NCBI GenBank assembly: GCA_005408345.1
Contig: SEMN01000888.1
Location: 62,001-126,000, forward strand
Length of the DNA: 64,000 bases
Reading direction: 5' to 3'
Source of the DNA: Macquaria australasica
Taxonomy: Eukaryota; Chordata; Actinopteri; Centrarchiformes; Percichthyidae
Shown one piece after another: positions 1 to 11,175 of the stretch. The translations under genes were made by a program, and so were the position numbers. Numbering within the stretch: position 1 is the stretch's first letter; every line of letters begins with the position of its first letter. The notes under the pieces were generated by a model. The model did no database searches. It saw nothing but the letters and a program-made list of their open reading frames with translations, and was not told where the DNA came from.

Positions 1-630
1 GTGTGTGTGTGTGTGTGTGTGTGTAGTACTGAGTGTTGATTCTGTTCAGTCTGCAGAGCACACAGTCTCCAGCCAGGCCATGTGGATTAGCTTTCTGTAT
101 CCTTAAATGTCCTTAAACTGCATTGAAACATTGTTTAGCTCAGTGGCCGCGAAGTAGCACTCTCGCTATATGTGTGTACACGTGCATGTGTGTGACTGTT
201 ACTCTCTTTGGATGAGAGAGTGTGAGATGAGTGTGTGAATGTGTGTGCCTGTCGCTCTGTGACTGTGTGTGTGTGTGTGTGTGTATGGCCCCTTCTGCTC
301 GGCGGTGTTAGCTGGCTGACCTACAGACAGACAGGGCAACTCTACAGAGAGTTATGCCTTATGGCCTTTTCTTCAACACTGTTCTCATGTGTACATGTTT
401 TGTCTGTTGTGCATGTGTGTGTGAGAACCTGTGTTTATTTATGACCGAGTGGATGTGTGACTGTTGGTGAATGCGCAGTCCATGCACTTGACTTAGTTGT
501 GTGTGACATCTTTGTTAATTTTGGTTTGTGAATGTTCATGTCTGCCTTTATCTTTCTGTGTGTGTGTGTGTGTGTGTGTGCACGCTTGTGTGCATTGTGT
601 GTGTGACCCACTCTGTGTTCATTATGTGTT
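1..630. repeat. GT-rich microsatellite belt
   Basis: Perfect (GT)12 opens the window at 1-24. Further TG runs lie at 264-284 and 557-580, with many short TGTG blocks between. Open frames here translate to Cys-Val strings and are by-products of the dinucleotide repeat. No gene signal is seen. Confidence 0.95.
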
Positions 631-944
631 TCTTTATCTACTTACAAACATAACGTGTTTCACATCTGCTTCGTTTGGCTGTGGGTTTGGCTCTGTAGCG
701 CTGCACATGGTTCAGCCATGTGTTTCAGACCAAGACCTGTTCTCACATGAAGGCAAATCCTTTTTCAGATACCACTCTTCGTTAAATAAAAAGCATGCTT
801 TATTCTAAGATATTTTCTGCGAAACATTTGGCCTTGCCATCTGCTTGTCTGAATACAATCAAACCACGCACAGTTAGTCTCCTCATTTGGCTTCCCCTGC
901 ACAAATGCACATTGAGAAGATCAGTATTTGAGCCACTTACACTG
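631..944. other. unique sequence, no feature seen
   Basis: Ordinary mixed-composition vertebrate noncoding DNA between the GT belt and the SINE-like fragment. I see no exon-like frame, inverted repeat or recognisable mobile element. Confidence 0.6.
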
Positions 945-1040
945 ACGATATCTGCACTATGAGTAGTGAGTGGCCTGGTGGCTGCAGATACTGTCTTCTC
1001 ATCCCACGGTCTCAAGTTCAATCCCTACACCAGCTCACGT
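945..1040 (+). repeat. tRNA-derived SINE-like fragment
   Basis: A B-box-like motif, AAGTTCAATCC, at about 1013-1023 resembles the RNA polymerase III internal promoter consensus GGTTCGANTCC. About 40 bases upstream is a degenerate A-box-like segment (GTGGCCTGGTGG, ~969-980). The spacing and the CTTCTCATCCCACGG linker resemble the tRNA heads of fish SINEs. It lies immediately next to the 3' tail of the minus-strand LINE, so the two are tail to tail. Family assignment is inference. It is not a functional tRNA gene: I cannot fold a full cloverleaf. Confidence 0.4.
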
Positions 1041-1433
1041 GTTGTGCAGAAATGTCAGTATGGTTTAACCCCCACAAATAAGAGCAAAATAAGATAAGAT
1101 AAGCCTTTATTGTCCCACAGCGGGGAAATTTTTAGCGTTGCAGCAGCCAGCAAAAGTGTCATATATAGAAATACAATAAAAATAAATAGAAAAATAGTCC
1201 TATACACAGTATAGACAGAAATAAATAATAGAGTGACTGAGTGCAGTTGTAAGTATGAACAAATAGATAAGATAAAAATATTGCACATATATAATATACA
1301 TGTATATGAAAAATATTTCACAGCAACATATGAAGTAGATAACATCATGAATACAATATATGTATGAAGATAATGCACAGCAGTAGATGAAGTATAGTAG
1401 TGAATAGTCTGCACACTGACAGTCAAGTGTAGA

Positions 1434-2935
1434 TTACCGGGAGTTGTACTGATTATAGAGTCTGACAGCAGCAGGCAGAAAGGACCTACGGTACCTCTCC
1501 TTCAGACACCGCGGGTGGAGCAGCCGGTCGCTGAAGGAGCTGCCCAGTGCTGAAAGAGTGACATGTAGGGGGTGGGAAGTGTTCTCCAGTAGTGATGATA
1601 GCTTGGCCACCATTCTCCTGCCTCCCACCACCTCCACTGAGTCGAGAGGGCATCCAAGGACAGAGCTGGCCTTCTTAATCAGTCTGTCCAGTCTCTTCCT
1701 ATCCCTGGAAGAGATGCCACTGGCCCAACAGGTCACCCCATACAAGACAGCTGATGCCACCACAGAGTCATAGAAAGTCCTCAGGAGCGCACCCTGCACT
1801 CCAAAAGATCTTAGTCTCCTGAGCAAAAAGAGACGGCTCTGGCCCTTTTTAAACAGAGCGTCCGTATTGTCTGACCAGTCCAGTTTGCTGTTCAAGTGAA
1901 CACCCAGATACTTGTACGATCTCACAATCTCAATGTCCGTTCCCTGGATGTTCACTGGTGTAGGTGGAGGGAGTTTGCGCCTGCCGAAGTCCACCACCAG
2001 CTCTTTGGTTTTACTCGCGTTGATCTGGAGGCGGTTCTGCTGACACCAACCCACAAAGCCCTGGGTCAGTTCTCTGTACTCCCCATCATCCCCGTTGGTG
2101 ATGAGGCCGACGATGGCAGAGTCGTCAGAGAACTTCTGCAGGTGACAGTTCGAAGTGTTATGGGTGAAGTCCGCTGTGTAGAAGGTGAACAGGAAAGGCG
2201 CCAGAACGGTTCCCTGTGGAGCCCCTGTGCTGCAGAGAAGTGTGTCAGACACACAGTCCTGTAACCTCACATACTGTGGTCGGTTTGTGAGGTAGTCCAG
2301 GATCCATGCTGCCAGGTGATGGTCCACCCCAGCGTGCTCCAACTTGTCCCCCAGAATCCTGGGCTGGATGGTGTTAAAAGCACTGGAGAAATCAAAAAAC
2401 ATGATCCTCACAGTGTTTCCAGCCTTTTCTAGGTGAGAGAGGGATGTATGAAGTAGGTAAATGACAGCGTCATCCACCCCAATGCGGGGTTGGTAGGCAA
2501 ACTGCAGAGGGTCCATACATGGGCTCACCAGCGGACGCAGGTGAACAAGGACCAGTTTCTCCAGGGTCTTCATCAGGTGAGAGGTCAATGCCACTGGCCT
2601 ATAGCCATTGAGGTCCTTGGGGTGTGGGGTCTTCGGCACAGGAACCAGACACGATGTTTTCCACAGTTTTGGCACCCTCCCCAGCTTCAGACTCAGGTTG
2701 AACAGGTGCTCAACAATCCCACACAGCTGGTCCGCACAGGACTTCAGAAGTCTGGAGCTGATGCCGTCTGGGCCCGCCGCCTTCCCCACCCTTATCTTCC
2801 TCAGTTCGTTTCTCACCTGGGATGTTGTGAGGAACAGCCCGGTTGAGCTTGTAGGGGCATGAGGGCTGAATGGGGGGTGTTTGCGGGTGTGAAATGGGGA
2901 GATGGGCCCAGCCCAGGCTGTGGTGTGGGTGTATT
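1434..2935 (-). pseudogene. LINE reverse transcriptase, broken upstream
   Basis: The minus-strand frame is open from a TAA near 2935 to the stop at 1434. Counting from a GTG at 2816 there are 460 residues. RT landmarks are clear: AAGPDGIS at residues 13-20, GYRPVAL at 71-77, motif A FDFSSAFNTI at 141-150 (catalytic Asp142), GAPQG at 198-202, motif C FSDD at 229-232 with both catalytic aspartates, and YKYLGVHLNS at 301-310. The thumb/C-terminal region ends in the RLYNQYN signature. The role in the family is reverse transcription of LINE RNA at a nicked target. This copy is probably inactive: the frame is separated from its N-terminal part by a frameshift/stop and the endonuclease is missing. 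No host promoter is visible. Confidence 0.85.
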
Positions 2936-2939
2936 AAGT

Positions 2940-3195
2940 GGCTGTAAGCTGAGGGCTGTGGGGAGTGATAAGTGGTGAGATGAGGGAGGGGAGGGCTGTA
3001 GGCAGGGAGGGTAGATGGTAATGATGGTTGCAGAGGAGACGGGGCAGGGGGAGGGGTAGATGCCTGATCGAATCTGTTGAAGAATACGTTCAGGTCATCT
3101 GCCCACTTCTGATCCCCCGCAGGCCGGGGCTTGGAGTCCATATGGCCCGAGATGGTTTTAAGGCCCTTCCAAACTCCTCTGGTGTTATTTTTCTG
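2940..3195 (-). pseudogene. LINE ORF2 linker fragment, out of frame with RT
   Basis: This minus-strand frame reads NNTRGVWKGLKTISG followed by KWADDLNVFFNRFD (near 3070), the conserved segment between endonuclease and RT in L2/jockey-type ORF2 proteins. A proline-rich low-complexity stretch follows (~3050-2870), after which the frame no longer matches the family. The true RT continues in another frame, so at least one frameshift lies between about 2830 and 3060. Similarity to the family stops near 3195, which marks the 5' truncation point. Confidence 0.75.
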
Positions 3196-3200
3196 CGTGA

Positions 3201-4552
3201 GTAACTGTAAGCTACAAATGTCTTGAAAACAATATTTTCATTAGGTGCGTTGGTATTTATAATAATGGTATGGTTATGCATTCAATCCCCTATTGCATTG
3301 CCATATTTAATAAAAAGAAAAGGTAATTCTGCATTGCCCATTTCTTTCCCAGCAAACTGGAGTCCATGCTGGCAGTGATGCAGATGCTGACTGTGTTTCT
3401 GCAGATGCTGCCGCCAGCTGGATCACATTGCAAGCACAGTTCTCTGTGGTGCTGCCTTCACCGATATAGGCCCATGGTCCCATTTTCAGTTGGATTCTGT
3501 CTCAGCTGGTGGTGTTGTGCAGTTGCAACATCAGAACGTCTTGTCAGAACTTTTTTCCTTCCTTTCAGACTCTGATCTTCACCTTCTTTTGCTTGTGTTT
3601 TTGTCTTGCACTGCTGTGCCTTGTTCTTCCAATGATTTTTCTTCTCATTATTTGTCCGCTTTAGGCAACTATTAGCTCTTGAGGGTGGTTCCCTTTTAGG
3701 ATTTTTTTGGAATGCCTTCCAACAAAGTCTTAAAATGCTGTACAAAAGTTAGAAGTTAGACAGTTATGATTTTGTAATTTTGTCCTTGCTTCATTGTACA
3801 GACATAAACCAGCAATACACATGTGCACCAGGAGAGACAGCAGGCAAACGGATTGTGAGTCGGATTGTGAGTCACACGCTACTGTAGCTAACTTTTTTGG
3901 CTCTGTGTTAGGTGGCTAATGGAGAATATGAACCATTATTTTCACTTCTTATTTACCTTATTTAGAAGGTGGCAAAGATTGGATAACTTGCTTTGTCATG
4001 TTCTAGCACATCAAGAAAAGGTGGTCAGTCAGCTTTGATTTCAAGCTTTAGTTGTTTTTTGTATGATGGTTGGCTAACGTTAACTAATGATCAGTGAGAG
4101 ATACATTATCATTTGTTATGTCTGTGATATTACATTTGGTACACCAGTTAATCAATCATCAATGTCAATCATCATGAGTAAGCATGTCAGAGGGAGTTCT
4201 GAGTTTACAACACTGGTTTTGTCAAGGACAACCTCAGCCTTAGTCAGACCCACCCTGATTAATTCAGGCCCAAGCTGGATTCATAGTTACGTAGTTGCTG
4301 TACGTGATAATGTGCACCTTCTCAAACATGTAACTACACATCAGGGCTATGGCAGCTATGGAGACACCACAATGTGGAGACCACAAGAAGTGTAATCGGT
4401 CAGCTTTGGCTACTTGTGTGTACAAGTTTCTGATGCCAGTGGAGATTGCTGGTAGTGAAGAAAACATGGCGAAGCCATGTCTACTGCTAACCATCTGCCC
4501 ATTGTGATCCCCGCTCTCTATCACAATGAATCAAAGAACACAATCACGGCCA
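3201..4552. other. unique sequence with a small tandem duplication
   Basis: No coding signal. A 12-base unit CGGATTGTGAGT is duplicated in tandem at about 3849-3872. The rest is mixed-composition DNA in which I see no mobile element. Confidence 0.6.
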
Positions 4553-4785
4553 TAGACCCTTTTCACAGCGGACATTTTGACTTGAAGCAGGAAAAGCACA
4601 GCTGGAATTAATAACATTAATGATGGCAGCATCCCATTTAGGAGAGGCAGTTCCAGGGCTCTGGTATTGTGTATGCTCACTCAGTGACATGGCTTACTGT
4701 GACACTCAATGGAATGGAGCCATTGTTAATGTTATTACTTATTCCTGCTTTGACAAGTCAAAATGTCTGCTGTGAAAAGGGTCTA
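4553..4785. mobile_element. MITE with ~30-bp TIRs and TA flanks
   Basis: The ends are imperfect inverted repeats. The left end starts GACCCTTTTCACAGCGGACA, and the reverse complement of the right end starts GACCCTTTTCACAGCAGACA. Pairing continues through ATTTTGACTTG and, after a small gap, AATAACATTAA. Both ends are bordered by TA, consistent with TA target duplication as in Tc1/mariner-type or related DNA transposons. The interior (~110 bp) has no open frame, so it is non-autonomous. I recognise the terminus as a common percomorph repeat but assign no named family. Confidence 0.8.
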
Positions 4786-5845
4786 TTGCAGAGACATGGT
4801 GAACCTTCCCATTGTTGCTCTTTATCACAAAGTAAATGAAAGGATGTAAAGAATTACTGTGTGGACTATTAAGCACAGTTCATAAGCATGTACAATACAA
4901 CTGTCTGGTGTTACAGTGGTGGAATAAAGGGGTGAAATCCAATGCTGAAATATAAATCAAAACCTATGCTGTAGGGATCTACGGCAGGACTGCGGTCAAC
5001 CCTTTGCATCAAGTAAATCCAACTCAATACAAATGTTAGAGCAGGAAAAAGTTGTACATGTACAGTGTATATATTAGACTATATTTCTGGAGTAAAGTAA
5101 GTCATAAATAACATAAAAAACTGAGTGGTCTCATGGGTGGAAACTGTCCTGAAATGTTAAAAATGACATGTTTAGACAGCCAACATATTCAAGTCTATAA
5201 TGATCTATTTCTGTACCAGGTTTCCTCTTAAAGTTGAATAAATTGACACATAACCTTAAAAATACCCAGAATCCACTGGTCCAGGCAGAATTAATAAGCA
5301 ATTGCTGTAAAGTGCTTCTCAAGTAAAGCACTTCCTTATGTAATCTATCCGTTTCCTGCTCTTGGATACTTCCCATTCATTTTCTCAATGTTAAGCATAT
5401 GAGCACAATTAACCATCTAATGTTTGTATTCGGCCAGTGAGTTGCCATGATGGAGATGCGTCAAGGACTCTCCTCTGCACCAGAATTGGCTGTGCAGGTT
5501 TAAGAACCATGTGTTGAATATAAGACATACACATAATAAGAAAAAAAGACATAAGGTTGAACACATCACACACTTGGGACTCAAGCTACTCATAAATGCA
5601 GTTTGTCAACAGCAGGTTGATTAAAGAGCTTATTTATTCAAATGTCAGTGTATTTGCTTAATCAAAAGTCTATAAAAGGAAGGCGCCATTGTGGGTGCTG
5701 GCTGTTGTTGGGTTGGCTTAACTGCTTATGCAGATTTCAGGCAGTTCCTTAATTAGGTTTCAGTTAATTGCACACCCACATGCAGCTTATAAGTCAATTA
5801 TAGGCTAAACTGAACGTGGGCTATGAAAAGGAGTAACACATACAC
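4786..5845. other. unique sequence, no feature seen
   Basis: AT-leaning noncoding DNA. The longest frame (81 codons, minus strand, 5131-5376) has no family resemblance and I treat it as chance. Confidence 0.6.
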
Positions 5846-6022
5846 TTGAGTACACACACACACACACACACATACACACATGCACCACCGCCCCCCAGCA
5901 TGTCTCACTGCCTGCCTCTCCTCGACTCTCATGCATGCTGCCAAACTAATAATTTCCACGGTGTTGAATGTGAAATTGGGTTGTGTGTGTGTGTGTGTGT
6001 GTGTGTGTTTATTTATTTATTT
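5846..6022. repeat. paired CA and GT microsatellites plus (TTTA)n
   Basis: An interrupted (CA)n at 5852-5880 and a (TG)n at 5982-6008 sit ~100 bp apart in opposite sense, followed directly by three to four TTTA units (6008-6022). CA and GT strands of this kind can pair as a weak inverted repeat. Confidence 0.9.
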
Positions 6023-6715
6023 CGTTTTAGTAAAACAGTGGATGATGGCCTACATTTTTTGACTGGCCAATCTACAACCCCACATTTGCAAAAACATAAT
6101 TGGTAGTTGTATTTAATGGGTTGCAGGATTTGTGACATCTTATAGGAGTCTTATAGCAGTGCACTTAGGTTCATATCAACCAACTGAAAATTAGATGTAA
6201 GAATACAGTTCACTGGTACCAGTCTGTACTCCGTTAAATGCTTAATGTGGAATTTTTGAATATCACCTGATTGCCAAATAAATATTGATGGTTTGGTTGT
6301 GATGTTGTTAATCAGTATTTTACCAAATTGGGGTGATACTTGCTGTAAAGCCCTTTCTGGGGAGGATTAACATGAAGTGATTTTTACATCTGCTTTTTAT
6401 TCCTTTCACCATCTGTCATCACCAAACTGCCAGTTTGAGCTCTGTTTTCTCAGGGAGAAAAGTACCCTCTTCCTCTTCTGTGCCATGAAGTAATGATTTC
6501 CTACCTTAAGTGGGCAATATAGATTCAATCTTTATCATGGTATATGAAATCTTTAATCATATACATGAAAATCCAATATATAAGAATATATAAATGATTT
6601 GGCTGATCCAGTTAATTAAATACTTAAAAAATGAAGGTTTTTCATCACATTGATGCAGAATGTCCATACTGTAATTTTACTATGTTGGTTTATTCTGTAT
6701 ACATGACATCTATTG
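6023..6715. other. unique AT-rich sequence
   Basis: No gene, repeat or regulatory element can be supported. Several ATATA-rich stretches lie at 6540-6600. Confidence 0.6.
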
Positions 6716-6944
6716 CATGTCTGTCTGTCCTGGGAGAGGGATCCCTGCTCTCTTGCTCTTCCTGAGGTTTCTTCCATTTTTTCCCTGTTTAAAAGGTTTT
6801 TTGGGGGGAGTTTTACCTTATCTGAATCGAGGGTCTAAGATAGGGGGTGTCGTATTCTCTGCAGATTGTAAAGCCCCTTGAGGCAAATTTGTCATTTGTG
6901 ATATTGGGCTATTCAAATAAAATTGCCTTGACTTTACTTGTCTG
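6716..6944 (+). mobile_element. LINE/SINE 3' end, (TTGAC)-type tail
   Basis: The sequence holds a module widespread in teleost retroposon 3' ends: CTGGGAGAGGGATCCCT, then CCTGAGGTTTCTTCCATTTT, CCTGTTTAAAAGG, GGGAGTTTTACCTTAT, ATCGAGGGTCTAAG, TTGTGATATTGGGCTATTCA and AATAAAATTGCCTTGACTTT. It ends in a TTGACTT tail. The final AATAAA next to a short tandem tail marks the 3' terminus, so the insertion is plus-strand and heavily 5'-truncated. The block CTGTTTAAAAGG...GGGAGTTTT is shared with the minus-strand element at 57595-57835. Which LINE supplied it (L2/Rex-like) is inference. Confidence 0.75.
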
Positions 6945-7289
6945 TAAATCCAATATTGCCACAAAGCAGCCCTCGCTGATTTGCAACATCCTCACCAGGA
7001 AAAATAACAGCATTAGTTCATTGGGCAGACACTTGACAAGTGGTGTCATGTGGTCATGTGAATGTGGCCAAGTAGTTTTTGTTAGGCTAACCATACATTA
7101 ACCATAACGGGTTATTTTGTGACTAATGATTAGTGACTAATGTACTTTGTTGTTTTGTTTGGAGAGACTTGTATAGTATTAGATACTCATTTAGCTTAGA
7201 ATGTGGAAAGAAGACTACAGCATTGTGTTTTAGCTCTTCAGAGAGAAAGCTGGGAGAACACCTCTATGCCAAATACATAGTGAAACAGA
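6945..7289. other. unique sequence, no feature seen
   Basis: Short spacer between two retroposon-like repeats. No coding signal. Confidence 0.5.
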
Positions 7290-7533
7290 TTAACTTGTAT
7301 ATAGCGCTATGCAACCTTAATGGTTCCCAAAGCGCTCTACAGATTGTTCTCATTCACACACACATTCACCTGCTGATGGTGACGGAGCTGCCGTGCAAGG
7401 TGCTGGCCTCCTTCGGGAGCAACTTAGGGTTCAGTGTCTTGCCCAAGGACACTTCGACATGTGGACAGGAGGAGCTGGGGATTGAACCACCAACCCAGAT
7501 TAATGGACAACCCGCTCTACCTCTACAGCCGCC
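7290..7533. mobile_element. common teleost interspersed repeat (CTTGCCCAAGGACAC type)
   Basis: Recognisable blocks are TATATAGCGCTATGCAACC, CAAAGCGCTCTACAGATT, CATTCACACACACATTCA, AGTGTCTTGCCCAAGGACAC, GGAGCTGGGGATTGAACC and ACAACCCGCTCTACCTCTA. I recognise this as a high-copy teleost repeat. It gives a chance 138-codon frame that should not be annotated as protein. Family is unassigned, and neither terminal inverted repeats nor a poly-A tail are clear. Confidence 0.65.
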
Positions 7534-9106
7534 TCTGATAGAGATATAGATACTGGCAGAGGGGGTTGATAGTAGCAGGAATCCAGCTTAAATTGTTTCT
7601 ATCTTTAGGAATGAATCGTAGGTTGTTGCCAAAGAGGAAGCTACAAGCTCAGTGAGATTTCTGTAGTTGTGTGAGGCTGGGAAAGACAAACAACAAAACA
7701 TTATCAGAGTCAGATGCTTGACAGCTGTAAGAAGCATTACATCCACCTTTATTTAAAGCTTGTGAGCTTTCAAGGTATCGGCGCATGAACTGCAGCTGAC
7801 CTTGCACTGAACTTCACACAACCTCCTGATCCCTTTACTGTATGGTAGTGCATCCAAGTGCACATGCAGAGTTGTGGGTGCCTTATCTGCTTAAGGCCTG
7901 ATATTATCTTACAGCTGTAGTTGTTCTGCAGGAGGGTAAGGAGAGTAAGAAAAGAAAAAAGAGGAGCGTTTTCTTCACTCCCTCTGCAGGCAGTACTCTT
8001 GTTGTCTGCTGGGCTAGATTGTGATCTACAGTGGAAGGTCAAACAGTGGGGGGGGGGAAGCGAATCCACAGATTATCTTCCAGGCGATAGCCCTATTTAC
8101 ATGGCTGGGCCAGAGATGTTAAATGGGAGCGGAGGGAATCAGGACTTCAGGACAAAAGTTAATAGCACATAAGAGGATAGTCTGATCCATCTGGCTTGGT
8201 CTGCCATACGGTTGAACAGTTGAACTCTGATGACCAATGTTCAAGTTTGTTCATTTAACCATGATGAAACCCTGACCTAAGTTGGTTAAACTCTAAGCTT
8301 TAACCTTTAATGATAACTGTTACACACCAGGATCAGTTAATTGGTCATGGAGAGCACCACTCAGCCTGTATAAACAGTTGTACGATGTCTTCTGTGGTTC
8401 TGGAGGAGGTTTTTTCAAGTCTGAAAAACTGACTCTGATGATGTCATCAGGGTTATTTTAGTGTGGGCTTGGAGACTACAGATTTATAAGAGAAAGCCCT
8501 GATTTATGAACCTGATTATCCCTGGTGGGTCAGAAACTCAAGTGTGCAAAAGCAGTTTCTTAGACATTACTGCACAATCGTACAGTAGGTTTATACAGAA
8601 TCACTCTAATAATGCGTAATTGTTTGTTTATTAGTTAAAAAGAAATATATCAAAAAACGTGTTACAGTGTACTTTTTCGGTGCAGATGCAGGATATTTTA
8701 CAGACTTATGTAATATTGTGAGAACAGGCATTTTTGAACATTTTAATGAAATACTGCACTTGAATGACATACGTGTCCCATGATTGTCTGTCATTGTGTA
8801 TACTTTGATGCAGATTCAAATCAAGATGCATATATACAAAAAAAAAGGACTGTGACTTGGCAGAGGTTTGTGCTTTCTGCTTCCTAGTTTAAAACTGTTT
8901 AATTCTACAATGTGAAAATAGTTGGAATACTGATCTTCACACTCCACCTACACACAAAGTTTCATGCTCGCTACAGGTGATAGTCTGATACGCTGGGCTG
9001 TGTCTACAATATAGAATTAGTAGAACAATAAGGAGCAGAACGATGTTCACACCTGATGGGTTGTGTTGGACTGTGGGTTGTGATGATTTTGTCTTTGAGA
9101 GTGTCT

Positions 9107-9110
<4 letters not shown>
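7534..9110. other. unique sequence, no gene seen
   Basis: Includes a G-run (8047-8056) and a poly-A run (~8839-8847). The 8330-8540 segment is reminiscent of fish interspersed repeats, but I cannot define ends. No exon-like frame. Confidence 0.5.

Positions 9111-9163
<53 letters not shown>
9111..9163. repeat. (GT)26 microsatellite
   Basis: An uninterrupted 53-bp GT run that is purine-pyrimidine alternating and so Z-DNA-prone. Its overlapping Cys-Val / His-Thr frames are artefacts. Confidence 0.97.
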
Positions 9164-9165
<2 letters not shown>

Positions 9166-11005
9166 CAGCTGCCAGGTCTGGCCTGTCGTCACCCTGTCAG
9201 CTCTTCTCTCCACACCTCACATCTTTCTCTGAACTCTGAAAGATAATTTCTCTGTCATATCCACTTGCTTCAGCACATAGAGGACAGACTATCCAAAACC
9301 TCAGATGTACCTGTTCATATTCAATCTTTAAAGGACCACTTAAGTGGATTCCTGAACCGCTGAGGATAAATGAATTTCCCAGTAGGTCACACAAACTATT
9401 TCATACCCATTTTTCATTTTTTTCCAGGCATTTAGCTAATGCACTGGTCCAATACGACTAACAGTGAGTGAGCAGGTTCAGTCATTCAGTGAATTGCTCA
9501 AGGACACTGACAGGACAGATGAGCATTTATGGACACACTGTGGAGACACCTGAAAATGGAGCAGACTTTCAAAGATTTGATTGTATCAATACTGTCAACT
9601 TGTTAGCCTAATGCCAGGATCAGACTTATGTTTTGAGATACTTTTTCAGATCAGATGATCATAGTGCCTTAAATTCCTGCTGTGACTTGGCTGATAGCAT
9701 GTTATATTACACAGACTAATCACACCTTGCAATCTTTGATGACCCGCCTGATGTGCAAAGGTGACTGGGCACGTGGTTTTGAGACCGAGCTCTGGAATGT
9801 CAACAACCACTGTATCTGCAGCATCATTGAGCACATTGTAGACATTGTCAAACAAGGCATTCTGCAAGTGCCTTTCACTGTTTTCTACCAATTAGCAGCA
9901 CATTAAGTATTTAGATCTACTTTTATCTCATATGGTTTAATCTCAAGAATAAATTAAGTGCTAATTTGTCCAGTCATAACTCATCTTCCTGGGAGAGATC
10001 ATATCAGCCTCTGGCATGGCCACAGATTTAGAGAGGATCTGTGCTGTTGCAGAGTGGCACGGATGCTAGAGTTTGAAGTCATTTTGGGGCTTTGCAAGTC
10101 TCTATCATAGGTTGATTTAGAATTTTGCAGTGCCCCTTTCATGCTTTGGCCTCTCTGCTGTCACCTAAAGGTGATAGCAAGTCAACAACGCTCTTCTTCC
10201 ACTTTCACATACCACTTTTTATTTTCATTCCTGCTAGAGATCATGCCATAATCTGATATTTTATAGTCTGATCCCTGCACAAAAAGAGAGGAAAGCATCA
10301 CTCTAACTGAAATGCGGTGAATTAGGATCTAAAGTGAAAGTGTTGCTTGAAGTATTCCACATATAACACATCTAGTTTTTATGAGTGCTTCTTTTAAAGG
10401 GAAAGAAAAATTCAAAACCTCAAGGTGTCAATGTACGTCTTGTGTGAGCAGCGCAAAACCTTCATAGAAACCACTAAGCAGCTAGAAGAAAAGAAAAAAA
10501 AGACTCCCACTGTATTTCGAGCTAGACAAAAAAATTCACAATTTATTCATACATTTTATGAGCATATTGAAAATACCAATACATTTGACTGCAAAGGCAT
10601 GTTCTCTGTTTGTCTCTATTTATTGTACTTTAGGTATTGTTTATACAGCCTTGCTGCGCTGTATGCTTCTTCACTGATGCTTTTTTTCATGGTTCTTCAG
10701 CTGATGAGCAGATGTTTCATAATGGAGCTTTAAATATCAAACTCACAATGACTTGATTTACCAAAACAATAATTTGTTGGTGAGACATACTGACAGCTAC
10801 ACACTAGATACTGTCACACACGGCGCTATTTCGCATTGTGGAGCTGTGAGAGAGTCAGACAGCATTCTGAATCATAATTGATGTTGATTTTAGAATTGAA
10901 CACATATCCAAGCAATTAATACCCACTGATGGGAATTTCTCCTGGCCTGTTGGATTACTTTGGTTTCACTGGCACTGAGACGTCAGACTACTGTCAGCCC
11001 AGTAG
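9164..11005. other. unique sequence, no gene seen
   Basis: Mixed-composition noncoding DNA. A 102-codon plus-strand frame (10425-10733) has no domain resemblance. Confidence 0.55.
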
Positions 11006-11175
11006 GTGTGTGTGTGTGTGTGTGTGTGTGTTTGAGAGACAAAGGCGGAGGGAGATGGTGAAGTGGAAGACGGTGTTTGTAACTGCCTGTATTTGCTTGT
11101 TCATGTGTGAGTGAGTGTTCATTTGTGCCACTGGGCAGGCCGCATGTTTGTGTGTTTGTGTGTGTGTGTGTTGTG
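11006..11175. repeat. two GT microsatellites
   Basis: (TG)n at 11006-11031 and an interrupted TG/TTTG tract at 11145-11175, separated by unique purine-rich sequence. Confidence 0.93.

Larger units (their letters stand above)
1085..3200 (-). mobile_element. 5'-truncated L2/CR1-like LINE
   Basis: This minus-strand non-LTR retrotransposon copy carries, in transcription order, the linker between endonuclease and reverse transcriptase (~3195-2940), the reverse transcriptase (~2935-1434) and a 3' UTR (1433-1085). The UTR ends in a conserved GGGGAAATTT / GGGACAATAAAGG block followed by TTATC repeats (GATAAGATAAG on the plus strand at ~1088-1103), the tail I associate with fish L2-like elements. The endonuclease domain is absent, so the copy is 5'-truncated, as expected from incomplete target-primed reverse transcription. 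ACAAAT occurs just outside both ends (near 1074 and 3212) and could be a target-site duplication, but it is too short to prove. The clade assignment is inference from motifs. Confidence 0.85.

Noticed and set aside
945..1040. Possible tRNA gene
   Set aside because: B-box-like sequence exists but no full cloverleaf or acceptor stem can be drawn; better read as a SINE relic.
1558..2862. Several plus-strand frames of 71-122 codons over the LINE
   Set aside because: Antisense shadows of the minus-strand reverse transcriptase.
7133..7549. 138-codon plus-strand frame
   Set aside because: Runs through a high-copy interspersed repeat (7290-7533); it is the repeat's chance translation.
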